61,254 nucleotides of DNA from NCBI RefSeq assembly GCF_002872335.1, contig NZ_NJAG01000027.1, forward strand, positions 1 to 61,254. The letters run 5' to 3'. Of this stretch, positions 36,221-44,747 are shown in pieces (position 1 is the first letter of the stretch; each line of letters begins with the position of its first letter). The translations under genes were made by a program, and so were the position numbers. The notes beneath the pieces were generated by a model. The model had not been told where the DNA came from and searched no databases. It saw only the letters and a program-made list of their open reading frames with translations. This stretch comes from Siphonobacter sp. BAB-5405. GTDB taxonomy: Bacteria; Bacteroidota; Bacteroidia; Cytophagales; Spirosomataceae.

Positions 36221-38082
36221 ATGGAAGAAAAAATAATTGCCACCCTTATTACAACTTTCATAAGTGAATTCATTAAACAATCTAAAGAATTATTCAAAGG
36301 TTTAGAAGATGAATTTGTACAACTAATTAAAAATGAAATTAGTAACTATTTAGAAAAGCAAAAAAATAAATATTCATATGTTAAAACTTTACTGAGAGGA
36401 AATACACCTGTTTTTTTATATGATATATATTATAATTTAAAAATAAATAATGATAAACAAGATATTAAAACTGATAACATAAGATCAATTTTCAAAAGTG
36501 GTAAATATGTAACGATTATTGGAGATGCTGGTAGTGGAAAAACAACTTTAATGAAGCACCTTTTCTTGAATTCTATCTATACTAGTTTTGGAATTCCTAT
36601 ATTGGTAGAATTAAGGTATCTTAATGATTATAAAAATTCAATAGAAGAATATATTTATGAAAGAATATTTGAGAATAAATTAAGCCAAAATCAAATTATT
36701 TTGGAAAGATTATTAGAGAAAGGTAAATTTATCTTTTTTTTAGACGGTTATGATGAGTTAAATAATGAACTTAAGCAAAAAGTTATAACCGGGTTAAGTT
36801 CTTTTATAAATAAGTATGGTAATAATTACTTCATATTAACATCAAGACCGTATTCTGGAATAGAACATATGCCCTTATTTTATAATTACAATATGAGTAA
36901 ATTAGGTTTAAAAAATGGTGATATAGAAGGATTTATATATAAGCAATTGTTCACTGAAAAAGAATTAGCTGATAAAATAGTTACTTCTATAACTAATAAT
37001 AGAAGTGTTCATATTCAAAGTTTTCTCACTAATCCGTTATTACTTTCTTTATACATATTAACGTTTCAGAATAATGCATCTATTCCCGGCAAAAATATAT
37101 ATTTTATAGGAGAGTTATAAATTCGTTGTTCTCAGAACATGATAGTAAAACAAAGTTAGGTTTTGTTAGACAAAAAAGGAGTGGTCTAACACAAGAACAA
37201 TTTGAAGAAGTATTAAGAGCCTTTTGTTTCCTATCTTATTTTGAAAACCAATTTGATTGGGAAAGTGATTATTTGATGTCTAAACTTAATGAAATAAAGA
37301 AGAGAATAAATTCTATTAAATTCGAAAATATGCTGTTTGTTGAAGATTTAAAATCAGCTATAGCTCTTTGGATAGATGATAATGGCTTAGTGTCATTTGC
37401 ACATAGGTCGCTACAAGAATACTTTGCAGCACTATTCGTTTCAAATTTGAATGTATTGGAAAAGGAAAGAGTTTATACTAAAGTAATACAAAAGTTCTCT
37501 GTTCCAAAAAGTGTCAATGAAACAGAGAATTTTATATCATTGTGTGAAGAAATTGATACATTAAATTATAATAAATATTATAAATTGCCTTTGTTTAAAG
37601 AATTAAGGGGTTTATTGAATACAAATAGTGATTATGAATTGGTTAAAAGTTTTTTAATGTTTTTTGTCTGTGAAATAAATTTACCAAATCTTGTAGAAGG
37701 TGATAATGAAGTTACTTATGCGACGATTTTGAATTTGAATGCCACATTAGTATATAGATCCATATATTTTCACATTGATTACACACAGAAAATACATTCA
37801 TTACTGACTCGAAAAGTATATAGCGGATACTTCAATAAGTGTAGTAGCAAGTCAAAATTAAATAGCTTTACCTCTAAAAATAAAAGAGGAAAATCAGTTG
37901 TTAAATATATAGATATTAATGGAGAAGTTCCTAGAGACTTCATGGATGAAATTATGCAGTGTCAAGAAATAATTGAGGCAATACGAGAATTGAGTGACTA
38001 TATAGACAATAGTATTAAATCTTGTGTATCATATATCGATGAAACTCAAGATTTAGATAAAGGCTTAGTTGACTTAATATAA
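36221..38082 (+). pseudogene. NACHT-family NTPase, apparent one-base frameshift
   Basis: STAND-class immune ATPase, about 620 residues if read through. The N-terminal 80 residues are helical; Walker A GDAGSGKTTL (101-110), Walker B FIFFLDGYDEL (170-180) with the NACHT-type DGxDE, and LTSRPYSG as sensor 1. The first frame ends at 37120 after IPGKNIYFIGEL. The other frame continues directly with FYRRVINSLFSEHDSK, VLRAFCFLSYFE and SFAHRSLQEYFAALFVSNL, the winged-helix/HD end typical of NACHT proteins. A missing T in the T4 run (about 37101-37104) explains the break. The last 200 residues are unassigned and should be the ligand sensor. A SIR2-HEPN gene follows 42 bp downstream. If the frameshift is real the system is inactive; if not, it is an intact pair. 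Confidence 0.82.
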
Positions 38083-38124
38083 ATAGAATATTAAAGTATT
38101 TTTTTCCTTAGTAACTATTTTGTT

Positions 38125-39732
38125 ATGCAAGACCTTCTTACAAAATATTTTCCGAAACCATTATTAGAAGATATTGTTAAGGGCAACTGCCTACCAATTA
38201 TTGGGTCAGGCTTCTCCTTAAATGCAATAATTCCTGAGGGAGAACAAATGTTAACTTGGGATGGATTAGGAAAAAAAATAAGTGAATATTTACCTGATTT
38301 TGCATCTTCAAATGCACTAGATATTATTTCTGCATACTCACATGAGTTCACTAGGATTAAATTAATAGAAAAACTTACAGAATTATTACTAGTAGATCAA
38401 ATAAAGCCTGGGAAGGCTCATGCAGCATTTTCAAAATTACCGTTTAAACTTATTTGCACTACAAATTTTGATTACTTACTAGAACAAAGTTATCCTTTTT
38501 GCAGACCTATATTAGATGAAAGTCAATTATCTATCTCTTTCCATAAAGATGTTGTATCAATATTAAAGTTTCATGGAGATTTTAATCACCCTAATAAAGT
38601 AGTCGCTACAGAAGAAGATTATGATTTATTTTTAGAGAATAATCCCCTTTTCGCTACTTTTATAGCTAATCAATTAATAGTAAAAACTCCTTTATTTATC
38701 GGATATAGTATAGACGATCCTGATTTTAGACAGATTTTCAAGATTGTAAGTAGTAGATTAGGTAATTACCGAAGACCTGCTTATACGATCAAGCTTAATT
38801 CACCACAACATGAAATTTCTAAATTTGAACGTCGTGGTATAAAAGTTATAAACGTTTTAGAGAATATTACTTATTCAGATTTATTTCAAAATATATTTGA
38901 GCAACTAGATACATTTTGGAACAAGCAGTTAATTAGCTCTGGTACGTTTACTCATGAAAATACTCTATCTGAAGTTATTATTCAAGATGATAATCTTAAT
39001 AGATTATGCTATTTTGGACTTCCTAAAAGCGATTTAAGTTTTTATAAAAAAAATGTATTTCCTATAGTTGAAAAGTATGGATTGGTACCCATTACATTAG
39101 ATGAATTTATCACGGTAGATAATAATAATATAGCTAAAGTTACAGCACTCATTCAAAAGGCAGAGTTTCTGGTCTTTGATTTATCCTCTGAAGATAATAA
39201 CATTGTAAACGAATTGTCGATAGCTCTTTTAAGAAAGAAAAAAAACTTATTAATTATTAAAGATAAAAATGATGAAATATTTTCATCGTATAACAAGGAC
39301 TTTATACTTATTTTAGATCTTGCTAATATAGAGCGGCCAGATGATATATATGAGGAAAAAGACAATTTTCTAGATAAAATAAGCTCATGGTTTAAAAATA
39401 AATCTGAAATATATTTAAGCTCATTTTATGATGAACCTATAAGGTTACTTAACAAGGAAGAATTTCGTTCTGCAGTAATCTCAGCTTTTACACTTATTGA
39501 TAGCGTTTTGAGGAAGAAATTGGAATCTGAAAATTATAGTCGTAGTGTATCAAGCAAAGAGATATTGTACAAAGCTTTAGAAAAAGATATTATAAGTCAA
39601 GAAGATTTTCATACAATTTTACAAGTATCTCGTGAAAGAAATATTTTAGCTCATAGCCTCAAAGAAATATCTAGTGAACGTGCTAAAAAGATTGTAGATG
39701 ATATTATGAAAATAGTTGATAATATAAGTTAA
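38125..39732 (+). CDS. SIR2 / NDT-like (TIR-like) / HEPN three-domain effector
   Basis: A 535-residue protein with three domains. (1) SIR2-like NADase, about residues 1-270: GSG at 27-29 in PIIGSGFSLNA, TTNFDYLLE with N114/D116, catalytic His150 in FHGD, and GYSIDDPDFR. (2) About residues 290-425, a Rossmann-like domain with the nucleoside-deoxyribosyltransferase/TIR-like pattern: YFGLPKSDLSFYKKNVFPIV, GLVPITLDE, ADLS-type FLVFDLSSEDNNIVNELSIAL. (3) About residues 445-535, a HEPN-like helical domain with the Rx4H RNase motif R505-H510 in RERNILAHSL. SIR2 domains in bacterial immunity deplete NAD+; HEPN domains cut RNA. It follows the NACHT gene by 42 bp with the same AT-rich composition, so probably one operon: sensor ATPase plus effector. 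Confidence 0.85.
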   Translation: MQDLLTKYFPKPLLEDIVKGNCLPIIGSGFSLNAIIPEGEQMLTWDGLGKKISEYLPDFASSNALDIISAYSHEFTRIKLIEKLTELLLVDQIKPGKAHAAFSKLPFKLICTTNFDYLLEQSYPFCRPILDESQLSISFHKDVVSILKFHGDFNHPNKVVATEEDYDLFLENNPLFATFIANQLIVKTPLFIGYSIDDPDFRQIFKIVSSRLGNYRRPAYTIKLNSPQHEISKFERRGIKVINVLENITYSDLFQNIFEQLDTFWNKQLISSGTFTHENTLSEVIIQDDNLNRLCYFGLPKSDLSFYKKNVFPIVEKYGLVPITLDEFITVDNNNIAKVTALIQKAEFLVFDLSSEDNNIVNELSIALLRKKKNLLIIKDKNDEIFSSYNKDFILILDLANIERPDDIYEEKDNFLDKISSWFKNKSEIYLSSFYDEPIRLLNKEEFRSAVISAFTLIDSVLRKKLESENYSRSVSSKEILYKALEKDIISQEDFHTILQVSRERNILAHSLKEISSERAKKIVDDIMKIVDNIS

Positions 39733-39814
39733 GTCCATTAAGAAATATTACTTTGATAATTTAAAATAGAATAATAAGTTAATTAAACTATATCAGTTGT
39801 GACCTGTTCTGACA

Positions 39815-40012
39815 TTAGTAACATAAGTTTCTATAAATTCTTAGATTAGCTATATATGGTTTAAAGGCCATTAATTCCCAAACATTTAGGTCAAGGATAT
39901 TGGGTTTTTCTCCTTGAATGTATTCTATAAAGTCCATTGCATAATTGTTAGCTAAAACTTTATAAAAGAAAGTTAGAATATCATCATTTTGAAATCTTAT
40001 CCATTTATTCTA
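39815..40012 (-). pseudogene. Gene fragment, unknown
   Basis: Open frame of about 65 codons bounded by stops, without a start codon at its beginning. It contains IRFQNDDILTFFYKVLANNY, FIEYIQGEKPNILDLNVWEL and FKPYIANLR. The residue composition and periodicity look like real protein. No family recognised; possibly the remaining piece of a helical sensor or restriction protein. Confidence 0.35.
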
Positions 40013-40015
40013 TAA

Positions 40016-40192
40016 GGATTGTCAAAAATTAAATTGAAAGATTTAGATAAAGAATCATTTAAGCAATTTAAAGAAAGAACATTCTTATGTCTATAATATA
40101 ATAAAGTTGTTAGAGATATTTATCCTACCCCAGCAGCTTGGGCTTGTATCCATCTATATGGAGATCCTAAAGTTACTTTCCAAAAAGAATAG
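40016..40192 (+). pseudogene. Remnant with CHAT-like C-terminus
   Basis: Plus-strand frame KLKDLDKESFKQFKERTFLCL, a TAA at 40094, then in the same frame YNKVVRDIYPTPAAWACIHL and YGDP before the final stop. CHAT-domain (caspase-like) proteins commonly end in a similar pattern of P-x-x-W-A-x-hydrophobic-YGD. Too short to be sure. Confidence 0.3.
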
Positions 40193-40202
40193 AAATATAG
40201 TT

Positions 40203-40991
40203 TTATTCTTTATTTTCTGTTGAATCTGATAATTTTTTCCTATAATGTTCAGGCAGAACAGTTAATGTTTCATCGAGTGTTCTGTATTTTTTTATCCAGT
40301 CTAGATTACGGTCTAACATATTTATTATAGCAGTGACACCTCCATATTTGAATTTAAACAATAGATTTTTATCATCTAATTTACAAAATGAAATAGAACA
40401 TTTTATTTCGTTTAAATGATGCTTATCCTCGAACCGAGGAATGCTTTTAAATTCTGGCATAATAATAGAAGTTGTAATGAAAGGCCAGTCAATATTACTT
40501 TTAGTATTTAGGAATTCTTTTAGTTGATTAAAATTATGACTTTTGAAAGTGCTTTTTTGAGATTTGTATAAACTTTCGAGTGCTACTTTTAATAAGAATT
40601 TGGAAGTGGCATTTTCACTTCCAACAAACCCTGGTATTACTAGTTGACCTGAACCAGTATTAGGGTCAAATTCTTTAAAGTCATCTAAGGATATTCCCCT
40701 TATACTTACTATATTCTTTCTAAAATTTTTATCTCCTGAAAATTCTAACTTATTTAATTTTCCTATAGATGCATTACCTTTTTTCGTCTTAATAGCAAAG
40801 CGAGCTCTTTCGAAGGCAAAAACAGTTTTTGTTAAAACCTTTTCTTCAAATTTTGAAAATCTCTTGTTGCAATTGTCGCATACCGAATTTCTAGGCATGA
40901 TATATTTAGTATTACCTAGTGATTCTGGAACAATATGCTCTACAGATTTAGCTTCATTTTCATTATCACAAAATATACATATATTACTCAT
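40203..40991 (-). CDS. HNH endonuclease-domain protein
   Basis: A 262-residue protein with an N-terminal HNH_5-type nuclease module: ICIFCDNENEAKSVEHIVPE with the first Cys pair and the catalytic EH, then CDNCNKRFSKFEEKV with the second Cys pair. The remaining 200 residues are of unknown fold (VSIRGISLDDFKEF, VIPGFVG, FKYGGVTAII). Stand-alone HNH proteins of this layout are common defence or restriction cargo. An ATG eleven codons upstream (41024) is possible; 40991 (MSNICIFCD) fits homologous N-termini. Confidence 0.72.
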   Translation of the reverse strand: MSNICIFCDNENEAKSVEHIVPESLGNTKYIMPRNSVCDNCNKRFSKFEEKVLTKTVFAFERARFAIKTKKGNASIGKLNKLEFSGDKNFRKNIVSIRGISLDDFKEFDPNTGSGQLVIPGFVGSENATSKFLLKVALESLYKSQKSTFKSHNFNQLKEFLNTKSNIDWPFITTSIIMPEFKSIPRFEDKHHLNEIKCSISFCKLDDKNLLFKFKYGGVTAIINMLDRNLDWIKKYRTLDETLTVLPEHYRKKLSDSTENKE

Positions 40992-41226
40992 TTCTTTGTA
41001 GTTTTTCGAATAGTGATTAAGCATATAATAATCCCATGCTCATTATTTTCTGTTTATCTATATAAATTAAATAGAGGTTTAGAAAAACGAAATTCAAATT
41101 TACTTGCATCCAACTTATTTGAGAAAATCTTTTGATAATCTATGTAATGCATTATTTAATTTCCTGTTTCAAATAACAAGTTCTGGTTGAGTTTTCCTAA
41201 GGTTGAAAATTTCGCTAATTTTCATA

Positions 41227-41988
41227 TTAAACTTGTTTAGAGTTGCTCTCGAGCTTTATTTTTCTGTCATACCAATCTTCATATCCTTCTTCTATTGCAA
41301 TTTTATTTATATCTTCCAAATGCTTTTTCAAGGCTTCTCCAGATTCAAAGCCTATTTCTTTGGCAGTTTGATCATATTGTTCCTGATCAAATTTTTCTAA
41401 TGCATTATAATATTCTATATAATGCTCTTCTTTTTGAATTAAATTTGATTTAAGTAAACTTCTTACAATATTATTGTTTACTACTGCTCTATATATTTCT
41501 AACTCTGTTTCTCTAGAGGGTTCATATGTCTTTCCAGCAGTTTTTATTTTATTACCATTCTCGTCTTTTATATATATATCTACTTCGTTTTTGAGAGGAT
41601 GACGTATTAATACTTCAAAATAATGCAAGTCTATAGCTGCTTGTATAGCTTCAATTGCTTGCATATACTTGTTCTTGTAAGTATCCAGCAGTTCGCCTCT
41701 TTCATTCAACCATTGGTTAAGCCGCTGATTTTCTTCAACCAGCTTTGCTACTTCTCCCTGATCAGTAGAACCTTTTGGCGTTTCTCCGTAGGTCAGTAAT
41801 TCAATGTAACTCATTCCCAGAGCACCAGCTATCTTCTCTACCTGCTCAATGCTAAGCTTATGCCCTCTAGACTCCATCTTATGGTAAAAACTAGGAGTGA
41901 TTCCCAGTTTCTCCGCCATGTCAGCTTGAGTTAGTCGCTTTTCTCCCCTGGCCAGTTTTATTCTATTTGTAAGCTCCATCATTTTCAT
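41227..41988 (-). CDS. XRE-family transcriptional regulator
   Basis: A 253-residue regulator. An N-terminal HTH_3 domain of the Cro/CI type (about residues 8-65: KLARGEKRLTQADMAEKLGITPSFYHKMESRG, with the recognition helix at TPSFYHKMESR) is followed by a coiled-coil (VAKLVEENQRLNQWLNERGELL) and an unassigned C-terminal domain. It is divergent from the small HTH gene and the integrase operon, which is where a CI-like element repressor is expected. The C-terminal domain may sense an inducer. Confidence 0.82.
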   Translation of the reverse strand: MKMMELTNRIKLARGEKRLTQADMAEKLGITPSFYHKMESRGHKLSIEQVEKIAGALGMSYIELLTYGETPKGSTDQGEVAKLVEENQRLNQWLNERGELLDTYKNKYMQAIEAIQAAIDLHYFEVLIRHPLKNEVDIYIKDENGNKIKTAGKTYEPSRETELEIYRAVVNNNIVRSLLKSNLIQKEEHYIEYYNALEKFDQEQYDQTAKEIGFESGEALKKHLEDINKIAIEEGYEDWYDRKIKLESNSKQV

Positions 41989-42114
41989 ATTTATACAAAG
42001 TTCTCACATAATTAGTAAGCGTTTAACAACTATTTTGGAACTTTTCACTTCCAAATTTGGAATTGAAAAGTTCTTTTTTAGATATTTGTGTAGTCAAAAT
42101 AAGAAGTATAGCAT

Positions 42115-42345
42115 ATGAATCAGCAAATAGCCACTCTCACTGGCACAACACCCATCCAAAAGGCCTTTGACCAGTTCCAGACCAAGAAAGGTCTGACGAT
42201 CAAGCTGGATGATCGCTTTCACAACCAACTAGGTATTGCACAGCTACGTTTCTGGAAGCTCCGTACGGGTAGGGTTCAGCCCCGGCCCAGCGAGTTAAAG
42301 GCTCTTAGTGCCTTTTTAGAATGTGAAATAAAGGATTTGATCTAG
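42115..42345 (+). CDS. Small HTH-like protein (excisionase/Cro-like)
   Basis: A 76-residue protein divergent from the XRE regulator. IQKAFDQFQTKKGLTIKLDDRFHNQLGIAQLRFWKLRTGRVQ-type sequence, then PSELKALSAFLECEIKDLI, resembles small XRE/Cro proteins that end in a dimerising helix. Likely the lytic-side regulator or directionality factor of the element. Confidence 0.6.
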   Translation: MNQQIATLTGTTPIQKAFDQFQTKKGLTIKLDDRFHNQLGIAQLRFWKLRTGRVQPRPSELKALSAFLECEIKDLI

Positions 42346-42451
42346 TTTGATTGAAACGGTAGTTGAGACCGTAAATAAGCAATAATCAGACGATTATGGA
42401 CGAGAGAGCGTCGAAACAAACTGACCCATTTTAATAGCTAATCAAAAAAAA

Positions 42452-42483
42452 TCCCCCGGTGGGAGTCGAGACCAGCCGGGGGA
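42452..42483 (-). promoter_or_regulatory. GC-rich hairpin preceding the integrase operon
   Basis: Arms TCCCCCGG (42452-42459) and CCGGGGGA (42476-42483). An A8 run precedes it, so on the minus strand it is a good rho-independent terminator. On the plus strand it lies in the leader of the 42509 gene and may act as an attenuator or as an insulator against antisense transcription. Confidence 0.55.
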
Positions 42484-42508
42484 CTAACTGTTTAAAACTT
42501 AAACAATT

Positions 42509-42904
42509 ATGGACACCACAAAAGTAAACAACCCAGAAGACGATTTCAAGTCTATTGATGGCTACGAAAGCCCTGTAACAAATTTTAACGATCTAATGCC
42601 GGAGGCCATCCTACAACGCTGTGTGCGGGCATCGGCATTAGTGGGCCACGTCATTCATACCTGCTCCTACGAAACGGCTGCTCAGCTTTCGGGTTTGCTT
42701 CGGGAAAATATGATCCTTCAGCGAAAGATGGAAGAAATCCGGAAGCAGCTCACCATCATATCCGGAGTAAATGAAAATGACTGGCTACGGTTTCTGCACG
42801 GGCTGGACTGGATGAAAATTCAGGGCATCCCCATTGCGGATCGGGTGAATATCTTATATAAAAATATTGAAGATCAATACATTAATAATGAATCCAAGGA
42901 ATGA
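42509..42904 (+). CDS. Hypothetical protein coupled to the integrase
   Basis: A 131-residue acidic, mostly helical protein. LPEAILQRCVRASALVGHVI-type helices and a coiled-coil segment (LLRENMILQRKMEEIRKQL). Its stop overlaps the integrase ATG (ATGA), so the two are translationally coupled. It could be an integrase partner or directionality factor; no family recognised. Confidence 0.6.
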   Translation: MDTTKVNNPEDDFKSIDGYESPVTNFNDLMPEAILQRCVRASALVGHVIHTCSYETAAQLSGLLRENMILQRKMEEIRKQLTIISGVNENDWLRFLHGLDWMKIQGIPIADRVNILYKNIEDQYINNESKE

Positions 42905-44207
42905 GAAAGCCTTCCAAAGGGACTACAGACCGAAAGTTTGAGACCAAACTGCAAGAAGCCCAGTCTTCGCTACCGAATGAGGATAAACGTCGAAGGATGG
43001 GCGTAAGCATTTCGGCTTACAATCGGGGACAAAAAGGCAGTATATATTTAAAGATAAAGTACCCGGAACAGGAGACGATACAACTCGCAACGGGTATTGA
43101 GGTAGAAGCCGGGCAGCTCATTCCGGATCGCTTCGAAGTAGACGGGGATCGGCTTAAGACCGAACGGCTCCGGCAGATCAGAGGGCAGATCATTGCTATA
43201 GTTACCCGCCTTGAAGTAGCCGGGTTACCCGTTGACCTGAAACAGGTCCGGAACGAAGTGAGTGGGAGAGATCGAGCCCAGCCGCCAACGCTTCTGGAAG
43301 CCATCGAACGGCATTATCAGGTTCGCTACGCTCCGTTTATCGAAGGTAAAACTAAGCATTCATGGCAAAAGTAATCCGACCTAGTACTGACCGAGCCGTA
43401 CGTAAACGGCTCGGTAATTTGATTGATTTCGTCGAGTGGAAACAGCCTAATTTGAAAGTCACCGACATAAAACCCAGCATCATACACGATCTGGAGCACT
43501 ACTTCGGCAAGATTCGGGCGTTTGCTCCGGACGTGATGGCAAGGCACATCAAAGAGCTACGTGCCGTACTGCAACTGTCGCTACTCGATGGACACATCGA
43601 ACGTAATCCGCTGGAAACCTTCACCCATACCAGCAAACCCAAGCCTAAAGAGTATCTCACCTTAGCAGATCTGGAAAAGTTACGCCACCTGAAAGGCCTT
43701 GATGAATCGGAACGGCTGGAGCGTGACATCTTTCTTTTCCAGATTATCACCGGACTTAGTCATGTGGATCTGGCCAATCTCACGCCTGAGAAGGTAAAGA
43801 AAACGCCAGAGGGTCTGTATTATCTGGACGTACGGCGGCAGAAATCGGGGGTACAGGCATTCCCGATACTGGATGATGAGTGTCTGGAAACGATTGAACG
43901 GTATAAGCAGCACCCTAAAGTACGCCGCACCGGACGACTGTTGCCCATCAACGAAAATCAGCATCGAAACCGGGTGCTGAAGTATTTAGCCCGGAGTATC
44001 GATTTAGGGTTCTCCTTGACAACTAAAACGGCTCGGGACAGTCACGCTGATCTGATGCTCAATGAATACGGCATTGCTCCGGACGTGGTAGCTGCCAGTC
44101 TCGGCCATACCAGCAGTAAAACGACGCTGAGCCTCTATGCTCGTCTGAAACCGGAGACCGTAGCCAAAGCGGTAGCTGAAGCCCGGAAGAAAAAAGCGAA
44201 TTCATAA
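42901..44207 (+). pseudogene. Tyrosine recombinase (integrase) of the element, apparent one-base frameshift
   Basis: About 435 residues if joined: arm-binding/SAM-like N-terminal part (42901-43374, ending KTKHSWQK) and catalytic part (ATG 43362, MAKVIRPSTDRAVRKRL, to 44207). The natural join is SWQKVI, restored by one extra A in the A4 run at 43368-43371. The catalytic domain has the conserved KTAR (Lys/Arg II), LGHTSSKTT (His III) and the nucleophile Tyr in LSLYARL. The first catalytic Arg is replaced: TGLSHVDLANL has Ser where TGLR is usual, as also reported for the CTnDOT integrase. Directs insertion into the tRNA-Arg gene. Confidence 0.8.
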
Positions 44208-44208
44208 A

Positions 44209-44240
44209 GAAGCCTGACGTGTGGTTACGTCAGGCTTCCC
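44209..44240 (+). terminator. Terminator of the integrase gene
   Basis: Arms GAAGCCTGACGT (44209-44220) and ACGTCAGGCTTC (44227-44238) with a 6-nt loop, followed by CCC and then TTTT. Confidence 0.75.
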
Positions 44241-44345
44241 ATTCTTTTAAAAGGCCATGTAACCCCTCAAGAATATCCAACCCAATATAATGAAGTTCAG
44301 TGGAGTTGATAGCCCACCAAATGAACCTTAATTATCTAAAGCTCA

Positions 44346-44720
44346 ATGGCAAAATTACACGTAATCAGCACTTCTGCAAGTGTCGATCCTTCCTTATCGT
44401 ACGGCAGCACCCCCGATCTGGACTGCTACCAACGATCTTTTCCTGTTAATGATCTTACCCGTCTGATTGCCCGTTTCGAAGCAGAACCGCCACTGTCCCG
44501 CCCATCCATTGAAAGGCAACCAGGTCAAGCCAAATTTGAACTCGCAGACCAGCGAAAAAGCCAGCTTTACGCGGCCATCGACGGTAGCGGTGATGCGTTT
44601 CTGTCAACCCTGTACAAACAATTGGTTTTCCCCTGGAAGGGTGGCCGGAGAGAGGGACGTAAGCGAACCAGACCTTTACCCTCGGGCAAACCCTTCACGC
44701 CTCGTACCCCTCGTTCATAA
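44346..44720 (+). CDS. Hypothetical protein upstream of the VirE-type ATPase
   Basis: A 124-residue basic protein (C-terminus rich in Arg, Lys, Pro: GGRREGRKRTRPLPSGKP). No domain recognised. It ends 27 bp before the ATPase gene and in the same frame, so it could be a detached N-terminal part of that protein, although both have plausible own starts. Probably nucleic-acid binding by charge. Confidence 0.5.
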   Translation: MAKLHVISTSASVDPSLSYGSTPDLDCYQRSFPVNDLTRLIARFEAEPPLSRPSIERQPGQAKFELADQRKSQLYAAIDGSGDAFLSTLYKQLVFPWKGGRREGRKRTRPLPSGKPFTPRTPRS

Positions 44721-44747
44721 TCCTATATACCTGCAAACCTGTCGTTA

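Larger units (their letters stand above)
39733..40202. other. Cargo scar with two gene remnants
   Basis: No intact gene. It holds a 65-codon open frame without a start on the minus strand (39815-40012) and a plus-strand fragment with an internal stop that ends like a CHAT protease (40016-40192). Confidence 0.5.

Noticed and set aside
36221-38082. Two separate genes instead of one NACHT gene
   Set aside because: The second frame begins in the middle of the conserved NACHT region and has no independent start signal; the halves join without overlap after a one-base correction.
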